Assembly (NCBI GenBank): GCA_013297865.1
Contig: JAAFIP010000006.1
Location: 124,001 to 188,000, forward strand
Direction of reading: 5' to 3'
Length of the DNA stretch: 64,000 nt
From: Polaromonas sp.
Lineage (GTDB): Bacteria; Pseudomonadota; Gammaproteobacteria; Burkholderiales; Burkholderiaceae_C
Below, piece by piece: positions 8,588-16,811 of this stretch (position 1 is the first letter of the stretch; each line of letters starts with the position of its first letter). The translations under genes and the position numbers were made by a program. The notes below the pieces were generated by a model. The model was given only the letters and a program-made list of their open reading frames with translations. It was not told where the DNA came from and did no database searches.

Positions 8588-8881
8588 CTATTTCTTTTTC
8601 TGGACCGCGCTGCGCCCATCGCCCAGACTCTTGCCAAAGCTGCGGTACTTGGCAAGGGGTAAGCCTTCACGTGCAATGCGCTCGTTATAGGCCAACATGG
8701 CCTCGCGGTTATCGTCGCGCCACTTTTCCCAATACCGGCGCTTGACCTCCTCGCCCAGCCAGGCATCGACGGTTTGCGACAGGTTGATGCCCAGCTCTTT
8801 GGCCATGTCGATGGTTTTGGAGCTGAGGGACAGGTTAATGGGTCGTTTGGCAGGGGCTACACTGTCGGTCTTGGATAGCAT
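8588..8881 (-). CDS. ccdA: CcdA-family antitoxin (ribbon-helix-helix)
   Basis: 97 residues from ATG 8879-8881, chosen because AGGAG lies 8 bases upstream; upstream in-frame sequence is not protein-like. Residues about 14-42 (PINLSLSSKTIDMAKELGI and LSQTVDAWL) are the DNA-binding ribbon-helix-helix, followed by a charged WEKWRDDNREAMLAYNERI segment that in CcdA wraps the toxin. It is longer than F-plasmid CcdA (72), with an extra tail ending in KKK. It should neutralise CcdB and repress its own promoter. Confidence 0.88.
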   Translation of the reverse strand: MLSKTDSVAPAKRPINLSLSSKTIDMAKELGINLSQTVDAWLGEEVKRRYWEKWRDDNREAMLAYNERIAREGLPLAKYRSFGKSLGDGRSAVQKKK

Positions 8882-8899
8882 CTTGGAATCTCCTAGAGT

Positions 8900-8922
8900 G
8901 CATAATTCATGCGCATATTTTA
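8900..8922 (-). promoter_or_regulatory. Candidate ccdA promoter and autoregulatory operator
   Basis: On the minus strand a TAAAAT box (8917-8922) precedes ccdA. It abuts GCAT-AATTC-ATGC (8900-8912) and the palindrome ATGCGCAT (8909-8916). Overlapping inverted repeats beside a -10 box are what CcdA/CcdB autorepression would need. No convincing -35 was seen. Confidence 0.35.
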
Positions 8923-8945
8923 CACACATGGTTGGGGGCTTGTAT

Positions 8946-9039
8946 GCCCCGACACTTGGGGTGATTGGCTCCGCGGCTGTCCCCCGCCCTTCGGGCTCCT
9001 CCTTGATGCCGCTGCGCCACTCACCCCAAGCGCCGGGGC
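8946..9039. repeat. Long hairpin A with conserved 48-base core (core on minus strand)
   Basis: Arms 8946-8967 and 9016-9039 pair through GCCCCG..C.CTTGGGGTGA with only a few mismatches. They enclose core 8968-9015, whose complement begins GCAGCGGCATCAAGGAGG. The core is identical at 47 of 48 positions to that of hairpin B, in the opposite orientation, while the arms of the two hairpins are unrelated. It lies in the 401-bp gap between the FAD-linked dehydrogenase and ccdA, in which no gene is seen. Confidence 0.8.
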
Positions 9040-9181
9040 AGCGACCATGGTGGATAGCAGCGGTTGAATCGCATAACCTTGCCGAAGTCACGCGTGGTTG
9101 GAGCGCAGTGCTTGAATAGTCACCGTCTTACCTGCACTGACATGGCAGGCACACATCGTTTGAATACCCACCACGCTCCCA

Positions 9182-9277
9182 AGATCTGGTCGGTGGTGCG
9201 CTCAGCGCAGCGGCATAAAGGAGGAGCCCGAAGGGCGGGGGACAGCCGCGGAGCTGAGCGCGCCGCCGACCAGATCT
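9182..9277. repeat. Long hairpin B with conserved 48-base core (core on plus strand)
   Basis: Arms begin and end with AGATCTGGTCGG / CCGACCAGATCT and pair over about 24 bp with two mismatches. They enclose core 9207-9254 (GCAGCGGCATAAAGGAGG at its start, GACAGCCGCGGAGC at its end). The hairpin ends 5 bp from the stop of the FAD-linked dehydrogenase, so it may also act as its 3' structure, but no U-tract follows it. Confidence 0.8.
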
Positions 9278-9282
9278 CGCGA

Positions 9283-10698
9283 CTAAATTACCCGCGCCGG
9301 ATTCAAAATCCCCAGCGGATCAAGCGCGGCCTTCACTGCTCGCATCATGTCAAGTGCAACAGCAGATTTATAGTGCGGCAACTCATCGCGTTTCAGGCTA
9401 CCAATGCCATGCTCAGCGCTGATGCTGCCGCCATGCGCCAGCACGCTGTCATAGACCAGCTTGTTCACCTGCGATTCATGGTGTTGCAAAAACTGCGCAC
9501 CGTCTGCACCCTCAGGGCACTGCACGTTGTAGTGCAGATTGCCATCGCCCAAATGGCCAAAGTTAACCAGACGCACACCGGGAATCTGCTGGCGCAGCAG
9601 CGCGTCGGTGGTCTGCACAAACTCAGGAATGCGCGAGACTGCGATGGAAATGTCGTGCTTGATGTTCAGCCCTTCTTCGGCTTGTGCTAGCGGAATGCTC
9701 TCGCGCACATGCCACAGCGCCTTGGCTTGCGCAATGTTTTCGGCGATCACAGCATCGCTGATGATGTCCGCTTCCATGGCTTGCTCCATCAGCTGCTCAA
9801 AGCGCTCACGCGCATGTGCTTCGCTCTCAAAATCGCTGTTTTCCAGCAACACGCAATAGGGCGCGCTCGCCGCGTCGCTCGACCACAGCGGCACGCGTTG
9901 CTGGGTAAAGTGCTTGGCCACCAAGCTCAACGCAAACTGCCCCATCACCTCAAAGCCCGTCAACCCGCTGGCCAGGTGCTGCTGCGCCAAGCCCAGCAGC
10001 TGCACGGCATGTGCCAGAGAGGGCACAGCGGCCCAGGCGGTCAGGCGGGCTGCGGGCTGCGGGTAGAGCTTCATCGTGGCGGCGGTGATGATGCCCAGTG
10101 TGCCCTCGCTGCCGACCATCAGATTGCGCAGGTCGTAGCCGGTGTTGTCCTTGCGCAGACCGCTCAGGCCGTCCCACACCTGGCCTTGCGCGGTCACCAC
10201 CTCCAGGCCCAGGCACAGGTCGCGCGCATTGCCGTAGCGCAGCACCTGCGTGCCGCCCGCGTTGGTGGCCAGGTTGCCGCCAATGGTGCAACTGCCCTCG
10301 GCGGCCAGACTCAGCGGGAACAGAAACCCCGCCTGCTCAGCCGCGGCTTGCAGGTTCTGCAATATGCAGCCTGCGTCCACCGTAATGGTCATGTTGGCGC
10401 TATCAATACTGCGCACTGCGTTCATGCGCTGCAGGCTCAACACCACCTGGCTGCCACTGTCATCGGGGATAGAGCCCATCACCAGGCCCGTATTGCCGCC
10501 CTGCGCCACGATGCTGACGCCCGCCTGCGCGCAGACCTGCACCACCTGGGCTACCTGGGCTGTGTTGGCAGGCCGCACCACCGCCAGCGCTTTGCCGCGC
10601 GCGCGTTTGCGCCAGTCCTGTTCATATGCGCTGAGGTCGCCTTCGGTGAGCACATGTTGCGCGCCTACGATGGCGCGCAAGCTGTCAATACAGTCCAT
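9283..10698 (-). CDS. FAD-linked oxidase, D-2-hydroxyacid (D-lactate/D-2-hydroxyglutarate) dehydrogenase type
   Basis: 471 residues, the usual size for GlcD/D2HGDH-like flavoproteins. The N-terminal PCMH-type FAD domain (about residues 35-215) shows VAQGGNTGLVMGS and GGNLATNAGGTQVLRYGN; the C-terminal FAD-oxidase domain ends with VNFGHLGDGNLHYNV and ISAEHGIGSLKRDEL, holding the metal and substrate histidines. It oxidises a D-2-hydroxyacid and passes electrons to an acceptor such as ETF or quinone; substrate not determinable here. A copy of the 50-bp repeat lies directly upstream of the start codon. Confidence 0.88.
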   Translation of the reverse strand: MDCIDSLRAIVGAQHVLTEGDLSAYEQDWRKRARGKALAVVRPANTAQVAQVVQVCAQAGVSIVAQGGNTGLVMGSIPDDSGSQVVLSLQRMNAVRSIDSANMTITVDAGCILQNLQAAAEQAGFLFPLSLAAEGSCTIGGNLATNAGGTQVLRYGNARDLCLGLEVVTAQGQVWDGLSGLRKDNTGYDLRNLMVGSEGTLGIITAATMKLYPQPAARLTAWAAVPSLAHAVQLLGLAQQHLASGLTGFEVMGQFALSLVAKHFTQQRVPLWSSDAASAPYCVLLENSDFESEAHARERFEQLMEQAMEADIISDAVIAENIAQAKALWHVRESIPLAQAEEGLNIKHDISIAVSRIPEFVQTTDALLRQQIPGVRLVNFGHLGDGNLHYNVQCPEGADGAQFLQHHESQVNKLVYDSVLAHGGSISAEHGIGSLKRDELPHYKSAVALDMMRAVKAALDPLGILNPARVI

Positions 10699-10700
10699 AT

Positions 10701-10747
10701 TTACTATGTTTTTAATAGCTGCTCCCGCGATATTCTATTGGCCTGCA
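10701..10747 (+). repeat. Interspersed 50-bp element, copy 2 (intergenic)
   Basis: TTACTATGTTTTTAA, then TAGCTGCTCCCGCGATATTC and TATTGGCCTGCAG. It is a full consensus copy. It lies between cpdB and the FAD-linked dehydrogenase, 2 bp upstream of the latter's start codon. Confidence 0.9.
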
Positions 10748-10783
10748 GTCTGTTTTTATATAAATTCAAGGTATCAGTTCAGC

Positions 10784-12721
10784 TCAGGGCACCAGTTCAA
10801 ACAGCGAGAAGCCATCCCCTGCGTCTTTCACCAGCTTGATCTTGGGATGGTTGCCCAGGTATTTGACCGCTGCGCTGGAGGATACGAAGGTCAGCGATAT
10901 GCCCGGCACGGGCGCGATGCGCCAGTTGCTGTCGGCGCTGGGGTTGAACTGGGGGTTGGCGGCCAGGTATTCGACCAGGGCTTCGCGGTTTTCCTCGGGT
11001 GCGTCGATGATCACTTTGGCAGCAGTCAGGCCGGGGAAGTTGCCGCCGCCATAGGCGCGGTAGTTATTGGTGGCAACGATGAATTTGGCATCGTCCTTGA
11101 TGGGCTGGCCCTCAAAGCGCAGGTTGGTCACGCGGCGGGCGCTGGCGCTGGCGACTGCGCCTTTGCCGTCGTATTTGGCGGGTTGCGTCAAGTCCAGCTC
11201 ATAGGTGACGCCGTCAATGGTGTCAAAGTTAAACGACGGAAAGCTGTTGTTAATTACCTGCTGCTGCGCTGCGCCCTTAGGGTCAATCTGGTTGAACTGG
11301 CCTGCAGACATCTCCAGCCATTCGCGCACTTCAGCGCCCGTGAGCAACATGGCTTTGAGGGTGTTGGGGTAGATGTACAGGTCAGCCACGTTCTTGATGG
11401 CGACCGGGCCTGCAGGGATGTCGGTGTAGTAGCTTGCGCCCTGGCGGCCACCGGATTTGAACGGTGCTGCGGCAGACAGCACCGGGTACTTGGCGTAGTC
11501 GGTGCCCTGGATGGCTTTTTTCACATAGGCAATCTGCGCGTTGGACACCACCTGCACGCTCGGGTCGTCGGCCACCTGGGCAAAATAGCTGTAGATCGGC
11601 GCGCGGGTCTCGGCCACCTTGCCGCGCACATAGGCCAGGGTGTCGGCATGCTCGCTGGCAATGGCGGTGGCGACCATCGGGTCGGCATCCACGGTAGGCT
11701 TTTTGGCCGCTTTGTCAAAGATGGGACGGATGCTGGACTGGCTGGTCTTGACCTTCCAGGCCCCGCTGCTGTTGTCCAGCGTCAGGTCGATCACGCCCAG
11801 GTGGTCGCCCCAGCGCCCGGGCATGACTGCGGCCACGCCGTTGATGGTGCCGCGCGCAGCGTCCACCTTCGGGTAGCTGGCAAACGCCGGGCTGGGAAAC
11901 TCGGCATGCGCGTGGCCAAACAAAATCGCGTCAATCCCCGGCACTTCGGCCAGCTTGGACACGGCGTTTTCGGCAAAGGCCGCCACTTCGCCTTTTTCAA
12001 AGCCTGAGTGCGGAATGGCCACCACCAGTTGCGCCCCTTTGGCGCGCATCTCAGGCACATACTTTTGCGCCACCTGCACCATATCGCGGGTGATGACCTT
12101 GCCGTTCAGGTGCTGGCGGTCCCACTGCATGATCTGCGGCGGCACAAAACCGATCACGCCAATTTTCATGGCGTGTTTTTTGCCTTCGGTATCGGTAAAG
12201 CTGCGATCCAGAATGATGTAGGGCGTGAAGGCGTGCTTGGCGTTGGGGCCATCCTTGTCTTTGTCGTCGATGTAGACGTTGGCACTGACATAGGGAAATT
12301 TGGCCGTGGCAATCGTGCGGCGCAGAAAGTCCAGGCCGAAGTTGAACTCGTGGTTGCCCAGGTTGGCCGCGTCATAGCCCAGCTGGTTCATCACCTTGTA
12401 GGCCGGGTGCGTATCGCCCGCCTTGAAAGGCTTGACTCGGGCCACCAAGTCGCCCAGCGGGTTGCCCTGGATCAAATCGCCGTTGTCAAACAGCATGCTG
12501 TTGGGCGCCTCAGCACGCGCCGCCTTGATCAGGGTGATGGACTTGGCCAGGCCAAAGGCGTCGGTGGGCTTGTCCTGGTAGTAGTCGTAGTTCAGCAGGT
12601 TCATGTGCACATCGGTGGTCTCCATGATGCGCAGCTGGATCTCAGCGGCCTGGGCGTGCGCCAGCGTCAGCAGGCTGGCCAGCAGCAAGGCAATGCGTTG
12701 GGTGGCATGGGTAGGTTGCAT
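10784..12721 (-). CDS. cpdB: 2',3'-cyclic-nucleotide 2'-phosphodiesterase/3'-nucleotidase, periplasmic
   Basis: 645 residues. A signal peptide (about 25 residues, ending AHAQAAE) directs it to the periplasm. The metallophosphatase domain shows TTDVHMN, DNGDLIQGNPLGD, GNHEFNFG and GHAHAEFPS; a 5'-nucleotidase C-terminal domain follows (about 340-560) with the substrate-stacking region. It salvages nucleosides and phosphate from RNA breakdown products. The length matches E. coli CpdB (647). It stands alone, with no obvious regulatory motif. Confidence 0.93.
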   Translation of the reverse strand: MQPTHATQRIALLLASLLTLAHAQAAEIQLRIMETTDVHMNLLNYDYYQDKPTDAFGLAKSITLIKAARAEAPNSMLFDNGDLIQGNPLGDLVARVKPFKAGDTHPAYKVMNQLGYDAANLGNHEFNFGLDFLRRTIATAKFPYVSANVYIDDKDKDGPNAKHAFTPYIILDRSFTDTEGKKHAMKIGVIGFVPPQIMQWDRQHLNGKVITRDMVQVAQKYVPEMRAKGAQLVVAIPHSGFEKGEVAAFAENAVSKLAEVPGIDAILFGHAHAEFPSPAFASYPKVDAARGTINGVAAVMPGRWGDHLGVIDLTLDNSSGAWKVKTSQSSIRPIFDKAAKKPTVDADPMVATAIASEHADTLAYVRGKVAETRAPIYSYFAQVADDPSVQVVSNAQIAYVKKAIQGTDYAKYPVLSAAAPFKSGGRQGASYYTDIPAGPVAIKNVADLYIYPNTLKAMLLTGAEVREWLEMSAGQFNQIDPKGAAQQQVINNSFPSFNFDTIDGVTYELDLTQPAKYDGKGAVASASARRVTNLRFEGQPIKDDAKFIVATNNYRAYGGGNFPGLTAAKVIIDAPEENREALVEYLAANPQFNPSADSNWRIAPVPGISLTFVSSSAAVKYLGNHPKIKLVKDAGDGFSLFELVP

Positions 12722-12799
12722 GCGGTTTCTCCAAAGTCAGTCATCATCGTAAAGCAAATACGCTGCCAGGTCTAAGGCCAGGTGCGGGTGCGCAAATGC

Positions 12800-13165
12800 T
12801 TATGTCTGTAACTGCGCCCCTGCTTTGAGGCGCAGCCGCACATGCAGCGCGCAGGCCGCAAACAGGGCGCAGCACAGCAGCGTCTGCGCCAGCGCGTAAT
12901 AGCTGCTGGGCGCGCGGTCGCTGTAGGCACGCACAGCACCTTCGGTGAAATACAGCCACACCATCAGGCTGACCCAGCGGTAGGTGTACATCTTGTTTTT
13001 CAGCAAACCCGCCAGCGGAAAGCACAGCGGCAGCACTTTGAGCGCCAGCCAAGAGCCACCAGGGCGCAGGGGGGCCAAAACCAGCTCCCAGGCCAGGCCC
13101 AGCACGATCAGGCCCAGCAGGCTACCCACCGCCAGCCAGCGCGTCATATCCACAGAGTTTTTCAT
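12800..13165 (-). CDS. DUF2069 membrane protein
   Basis: 121 residues from ATG 13163-13165 (MKNSVDMTRWL); the open frame extends further upstream but overlaps yihY and is not protein-like. Four hydrophobic segments are visible (about 10-28, 37-50, 58-75, 90-108), with the family sequence YRWVSLMVWLYFTEG. Function unknown. Its position head-to-head with yihY, 37 bp apart, is a common arrangement in Burkholderiales. Confidence 0.85.
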   Translation of the reverse strand: MKNSVDMTRWLAVGSLLGLIVLGLAWELVLAPLRPGGSWLALKVLPLCFPLAGLLKNKMYTYRWVSLMVWLYFTEGAVRAYSDRAPSSYYALAQTLLCCALFAACALHVRLRLKAGAQLQT

Positions 13166-13202
13166 GCGCAAAAATGTCCTATTTGGATGGCATGATACCG
13201 GG

Positions 13203-14441
13203 ATGGAAAGCATGCAGCAAAAATTAAGCCTATTTGCAACACGGCGGTTGGAAGAACTGAAGGTACTGTGGGCCACACTCAAGGTGTTCCCTTGGCGCAG
13301 CACAGCCGTGGTGCTGCGCGAGCGTTTTCGCGACGACCGCCTGGGCCTGACCGCCAGCAGCCTGACATTCACCACCACGATTGCATTGGTGCCCCTGTTC
13401 ACAGTAGCGCTGGCGATCTTCACCGCTTTTCCGATCTTTGCCAAGATGCAGGGTGTGCTGCAGCAGTGGCTGATTGAGAGCCTGGTGCCGGACAATATTG
13501 CCCGCAGTGTGCTGGGCTACCTCACCCAGTTTGCCAGCAAGGCCTCGCGTCTGGGGGCGCTGGGTCTGGCGCTGCTGCTGGCCACCGCACTGGCGCTGAT
13601 TTTCACCATCGACCGCACGTTGAACGGCATCTGGCGCGTGCGCCGCAGCCGCCCGTTTGCCCAGCGCCTGCTGGTGTATTGGGCCGCCATCACGCTGGGC
13701 CCGGTGCTGCTGGCAGCGAGCTTGACCATCACCTCCTATGCCCTGTCCCTGTCCAAGGGCGTGGTGGGTTTTGTGCCCGGTGGTCTACGCTTGATGTTGG
13801 ATATTCTGGAGTTTGTGCTGCTGGCCGCCGGCATGGCTGCGCTGTACCGCTATGTGCCCAACACCCAGGTCAAAAGGGCACACGCCTGGACCGGCGGTGT
13901 GTTTGTCGCGCTGGGCTTCATGGCCGCCAAAAAGCTGCTGGCGGTGTATCTGGCCTCGGTGCCCACCTACTCGGCCATTTACGGCGCATTTGCCACCGTG
14001 CCCATCTTGCTGCTGTGGATTTATATTGCCTGGGTCATCGTGCTGCTGGGCGCGGTGATTGCCGCCTATCTGCCCAGCCTGCTGCAAGGCGTGCAGCGCC
14101 GTGGCGGCACGCCGGGCTGGCGCTTTCAGCTATGCGTAGAGATCATCCAGCACCTGCACCGCGCCCGCATCACACCCGCCAAGGGGCTCACCATTGCACA
14201 GCTGGGCGCCGCCATGCAGGTAGACGCATTGCAGATCGAACCCGTGATGGCCGTGCTGGCCGCGCAGGACTACGCCAGTGAAATTGCCGATGGCAGTGGC
14301 AGATATGTGATGCTGTGTGAGCCAGAGCAGATTGCTATGGCGCCCTTAGTCGAGAAACTCCTGCTCCAACAGGCGCCTTCGCTGCATAGTTTTATGAAAA
14401 ACAGTCAGATTGCTACACAGAACGGGCGTGACGTGCTATAA
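13203..14441 (+). CDS. yihY: YihY/virulence factor BrkB family inner-membrane protein
   Basis: 412 residues from ATG 13203; ATG 13212 is an alternative. The BrkB/YihY core (about residues 40-285) has six hydrophobic segments and the signature DDRLGLTASSLTFTTTIALVP and TYSAIYGAFATVPILLLWIY. The C-terminal 110 residues are a soluble extension found in betaproteobacterial members and absent from the 290-residue E. coli protein. The family was once mis-annotated as RNase BN; its role is unknown. Confidence 0.9.
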   Translation: MESMQQKLSLFATRRLEELKVLWATLKVFPWRSTAVVLRERFRDDRLGLTASSLTFTTTIALVPLFTVALAIFTAFPIFAKMQGVLQQWLIESLVPDNIARSVLGYLTQFASKASRLGALGLALLLATALALIFTIDRTLNGIWRVRRSRPFAQRLLVYWAAITLGPVLLAASLTITSYALSLSKGVVGFVPGGLRLMLDILEFVLLAAGMAALYRYVPNTQVKRAHAWTGGVFVALGFMAAKKLLAVYLASVPTYSAIYGAFATVPILLLWIYIAWVIVLLGAVIAAYLPSLLQGVQRRGGTPGWRFQLCVEIIQHLHRARITPAKGLTIAQLGAAMQVDALQIEPVMAVLAAQDYASEIADGSGRYVMLCEPEQIAMAPLVEKLLLQQAPSLHSFMKNSQIATQNGRDVL

Positions 14442-14467
14442 ATAAAAGTCATCTCAGGGGAATATTT

Positions 14468-15718
14468 TTGGCAAAAAACAAGAGTATTTTTTATTCTGAA
14501 AGGCTTGAACGGTATTTTCTGTCGGCCGATGATGCCAAGATTTATGATGCAGAACACTCCACCAATGTTTGGGCGGAGAAAAACAGCTTTGACGCGCTGA
14601 CAGACGCCGAACCTCTTGGTAACAAGCTGACTTTGGAATTCACCGCAAAAGTGGGTGAATATTTTCGAATCTGGGTGGTTTGCCATGCTTTGACGCTGCT
14701 GACACTGGGAATTTACGGGCCTTGGGCGCGCACGCGCAAGGCAGAATTTTTGGGTCGGCATTGGTTATTGGACGGGCAATCATTTCAAGTGCGGTTCGTT
14801 CCCATCGCTTTGCTGCGCGGCCGCATTCTGATAGTTATTCTATTTTCTGCCGCATTTGCTGCCACCGTTTGGAATCCTTGGCTGGCGCCGGCATTGACAG
14901 TAGCCACGTTCATGGTGGCACCGTGGTTGCTCGCAAACAGTTTCGCGTTCCGCTGGAGAACCTTAAGCCATCGGGGAATGCGGTTTGATGCTGACAATCG
15001 TTTCTCACCACTAGTAATACCTTTGATAACGCTGGGCCTGTGGCTTGCGCTCAATCAAATACCAGCATACTCGGTGACTTTGATACAGACACTGAAGCAA
15101 AGTCTGTTGACAGGCGTATTGTGGATGTTTGCAGCCATTTTTGCATCCATCTACGTCTGGTCGGGCGCTACTTCGGCTCTGACGCACTACAGATTCTCAC
15201 AGGCTCGATGGGGTGACACAGGTTTTACCTTGGGTATCAGCCCTAAACAGCTTCTTCGACACACAGCGAAAATCCTGTTCTCGCTACCAATGATTATTTT
15301 CTTTATCTGCCTGCTCATGGTGTTTGTCGCAGTATCAAGCTTTGGCAACCGCGATGCTACGGCAGCAGCCTGGGTTATCTATTATCTGGTGTTGGTGGTG
15401 TATGCAACCACTTTTGCCAGAGGTCGAAGAATCAATTTTGTTCTTCATCGGCTGTCATTGGGCGGCATGACATTCAGTAGCACCATCAGTCCAACCAAGG
15501 CAGGTTTGTTGACTGCAGCCTATGCGTTTTTAGCAGTGTTTACCTTGGGACTTTCTATGCCCTGGAGTACGGTGCACTTCAACCGCTGGCGATCAAAGCA
15601 TATTCAAATTCATCTGAAAGGCGATTGGGCTCAATTTTCAAACCTGAAGAATCTGAAAAAACCGTCAAGCGCGCTGGATGAGCTGGGCAACTCGTTGGAT
15701 ATTGAGGTAGGAATATGA
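14468..15718 (+). CDS. DUF898 (YjgN-family) membrane protein
   Basis: 416 residues starting at TTG 14468; AGGGGA lies 7 bases upstream and no better ATG exists nearby. After a soluble N-terminus of about 55 residues come two repeated DUF898-type units, each with WARTRKAEFLGRHWLLDGQ-like sequence and several membrane segments. The function of the family is unknown. It overlaps the next gene, an M48 peptidase, by ATGA, so the two form an operon. Base composition here is distinctly more AT-rich than the flanking genes. Confidence 0.85.
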   Translation: MAKNKSIFYSERLERYFLSADDAKIYDAEHSTNVWAEKNSFDALTDAEPLGNKLTLEFTAKVGEYFRIWVVCHALTLLTLGIYGPWARTRKAEFLGRHWLLDGQSFQVRFVPIALLRGRILIVILFSAAFAATVWNPWLAPALTVATFMVAPWLLANSFAFRWRTLSHRGMRFDADNRFSPLVIPLITLGLWLALNQIPAYSVTLIQTLKQSLLTGVLWMFAAIFASIYVWSGATSALTHYRFSQARWGDTGFTLGISPKQLLRHTAKILFSLPMIIFFICLLMVFVAVSSFGNRDATAAAWVIYYLVLVVYATTFARGRRINFVLHRLSLGGMTFSSTISPTKAGLLTAAYAFLAVFTLGLSMPWSTVHFNRWRSKHIQIHLKGDWAQFSNLKNLKKPSSALDELGNSLDIEVGI

Positions 15719-16494
15719 GCCGCGTCACTGCAGTCATAGACCAGGCTATTACATCGCGATGGGTTCCTTGGGTGTGTATGCTGCTGGTGTTTTTCGCACC
15801 CATTGCGATAGTGTTTTGGGGTATGCCTGCTCTCGGGACTCTGGTTGCCAGCAATATACCTGTGAGCTCGGAGCAAAAACTGGGCCGCTATGTATTGGAG
15901 GTGGTGGACCTACAGGTCAAGCCCACAAAACTCAGTCAAAAAGAGCAGACTTTTTACATAGAACGTGTAAAAAAACTGGCCGAACTGGCGTCGGTGTCAC
16001 CCGTAGAGGTTTATTTCCGATCCGCGCCAGCCAATGCCTTTGCTTTGCCTGGCAATATTATTGTGATGACAGATGACTTGATCGGTCTCATGGGAGATCC
16101 GGAAGTGATTGATGCCGTGGTCGCTCATGAGTTGGGCCACCTGCAGCACCGTCATTCGTTGCGGCGGATGGTGAGCGCGAATGTATTTACGACGCTGGTT
16201 CTTCGCATGAACGGGCAAGACGGCACTGCAGCAAGTACTGGCAACATATTGGCAGCCTTCACCATGTTTCCCTATTTCAGCCGTGAAAATGAAGCGCAAG
16301 CCGATGAATTTGCGTTTGAGCTTTTGAAGAAAAACGGTCAGTCACCGCTACTCTTTGCCAAAGCAATGAACAAACTCAGCGAGTCGAAGAATAGAAACCC
16401 AAGGGACAAAGCAAGCTATTCCGATAACCACCCACCATCGCAAGAGCGCGTTAAGGCAGCTGAGGCTGCTGCTCTGGCAGGTGCTAAAAACTGA
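15715..16494 (+). CDS. M48-family zinc metallopeptidase, membrane-anchored
   Basis: 259 residues with one N-terminal membrane anchor (about 17-40). The zinc-binding motif HELGH is at residues 138-142 and the third ligand lies in SRENEAQADEFAF (about 192-204), as in HtpX/Ste24-type peptidases. Its start overlaps the stop of the DUF898 gene by 4 bases. It likely acts on membrane or periplasmic proteins, perhaps on or with its DUF898 partner; that link is inferred from the operon. It is AT-richer than its surroundings and its end overlaps the convergent DUF962 gene by 11 bp. Confidence 0.92.
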   Translation: MSRVTAVIDQAITSRWVPWVCMLLVFFAPIAIVFWGMPALGTLVASNIPVSSEQKLGRYVLEVVDLQVKPTKLSQKEQTFYIERVKKLAELASVSPVEVYFRSAPANAFALPGNIIVMTDDLIGLMGDPEVIDAVVAHELGHLQHRHSLRRMVSANVFTTLVLRMNGQDGTAASTGNILAAFTMFPYFSRENEAQADEFAFELLKKNGQSPLLFAKAMNKLSESKNRNPRDKASYSDNHPPSQERVKAAEAAALAGAKN

Positions 16495-16810
16495 TCTTGC
16501 CCGTCCAGATGTCCTTGTACATTACCCAGTCACCCATGAAGCTGTACAGCGGCTGTTTGAACGAGGCGGGCTTGTTCTTTTCAAAGCCGAAGTGCCCGAT
16601 CCAGGCGCAGCCGTAGCCGCAGAGCAGGCCGTACAGCAGGTATTGGGGTTTGCCAGTGGCAATCAGCATGCCCACGCAGACCAGGGCCAAGGTGCTGCCC
16701 ACAAAGTGCAGGCGGCGGCAGGTGCGGTTGCTGTGCTCGCTGAGGTAGAAGGGGTAGAACTCGGCAAAGCTGGCTTTGCGCCCGCTGGTGTCAGTGCCTG
16801 TGCTGCTCAA
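16484..16810 (-). CDS. DUF962 (Mpo1-like) membrane protein
   Basis: 108 residues from TTG 16808-16810, chosen because GAGG of the upstream gene lies 7-8 bases before it and the stop of that gene is 1 base away. A TTG at 16826-16828 would add six residues. FAEFYPFYLSEHSNRTCRRLHFVGST and the conserved IGHFGFEKNKPASFKQPLYSF are DUF962 signatures; two or three hydrophobic segments lie between. The yeast relative Mpo1 is a dioxygenase of fatty acids; the role in bacteria is unknown. Confidence 0.85.
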   Translation of the reverse strand: MSSTGTDTSGRKASFAEFYPFYLSEHSNRTCRRLHFVGSTLALVCVGMLIATGKPQYLLYGLLCGYGCAWIGHFGFEKNKPASFKQPLYSFMGDWVMYKDIWTGKISF

Positions 16811-16811
16811 T

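Noticed and set aside
8946-9277. Twin hairpins as integron attC sites
   Set aside because: There are no attC core boxes (RYYYAAC/GTTRRRY) at the ends, no gene cassettes and no integron integrase.
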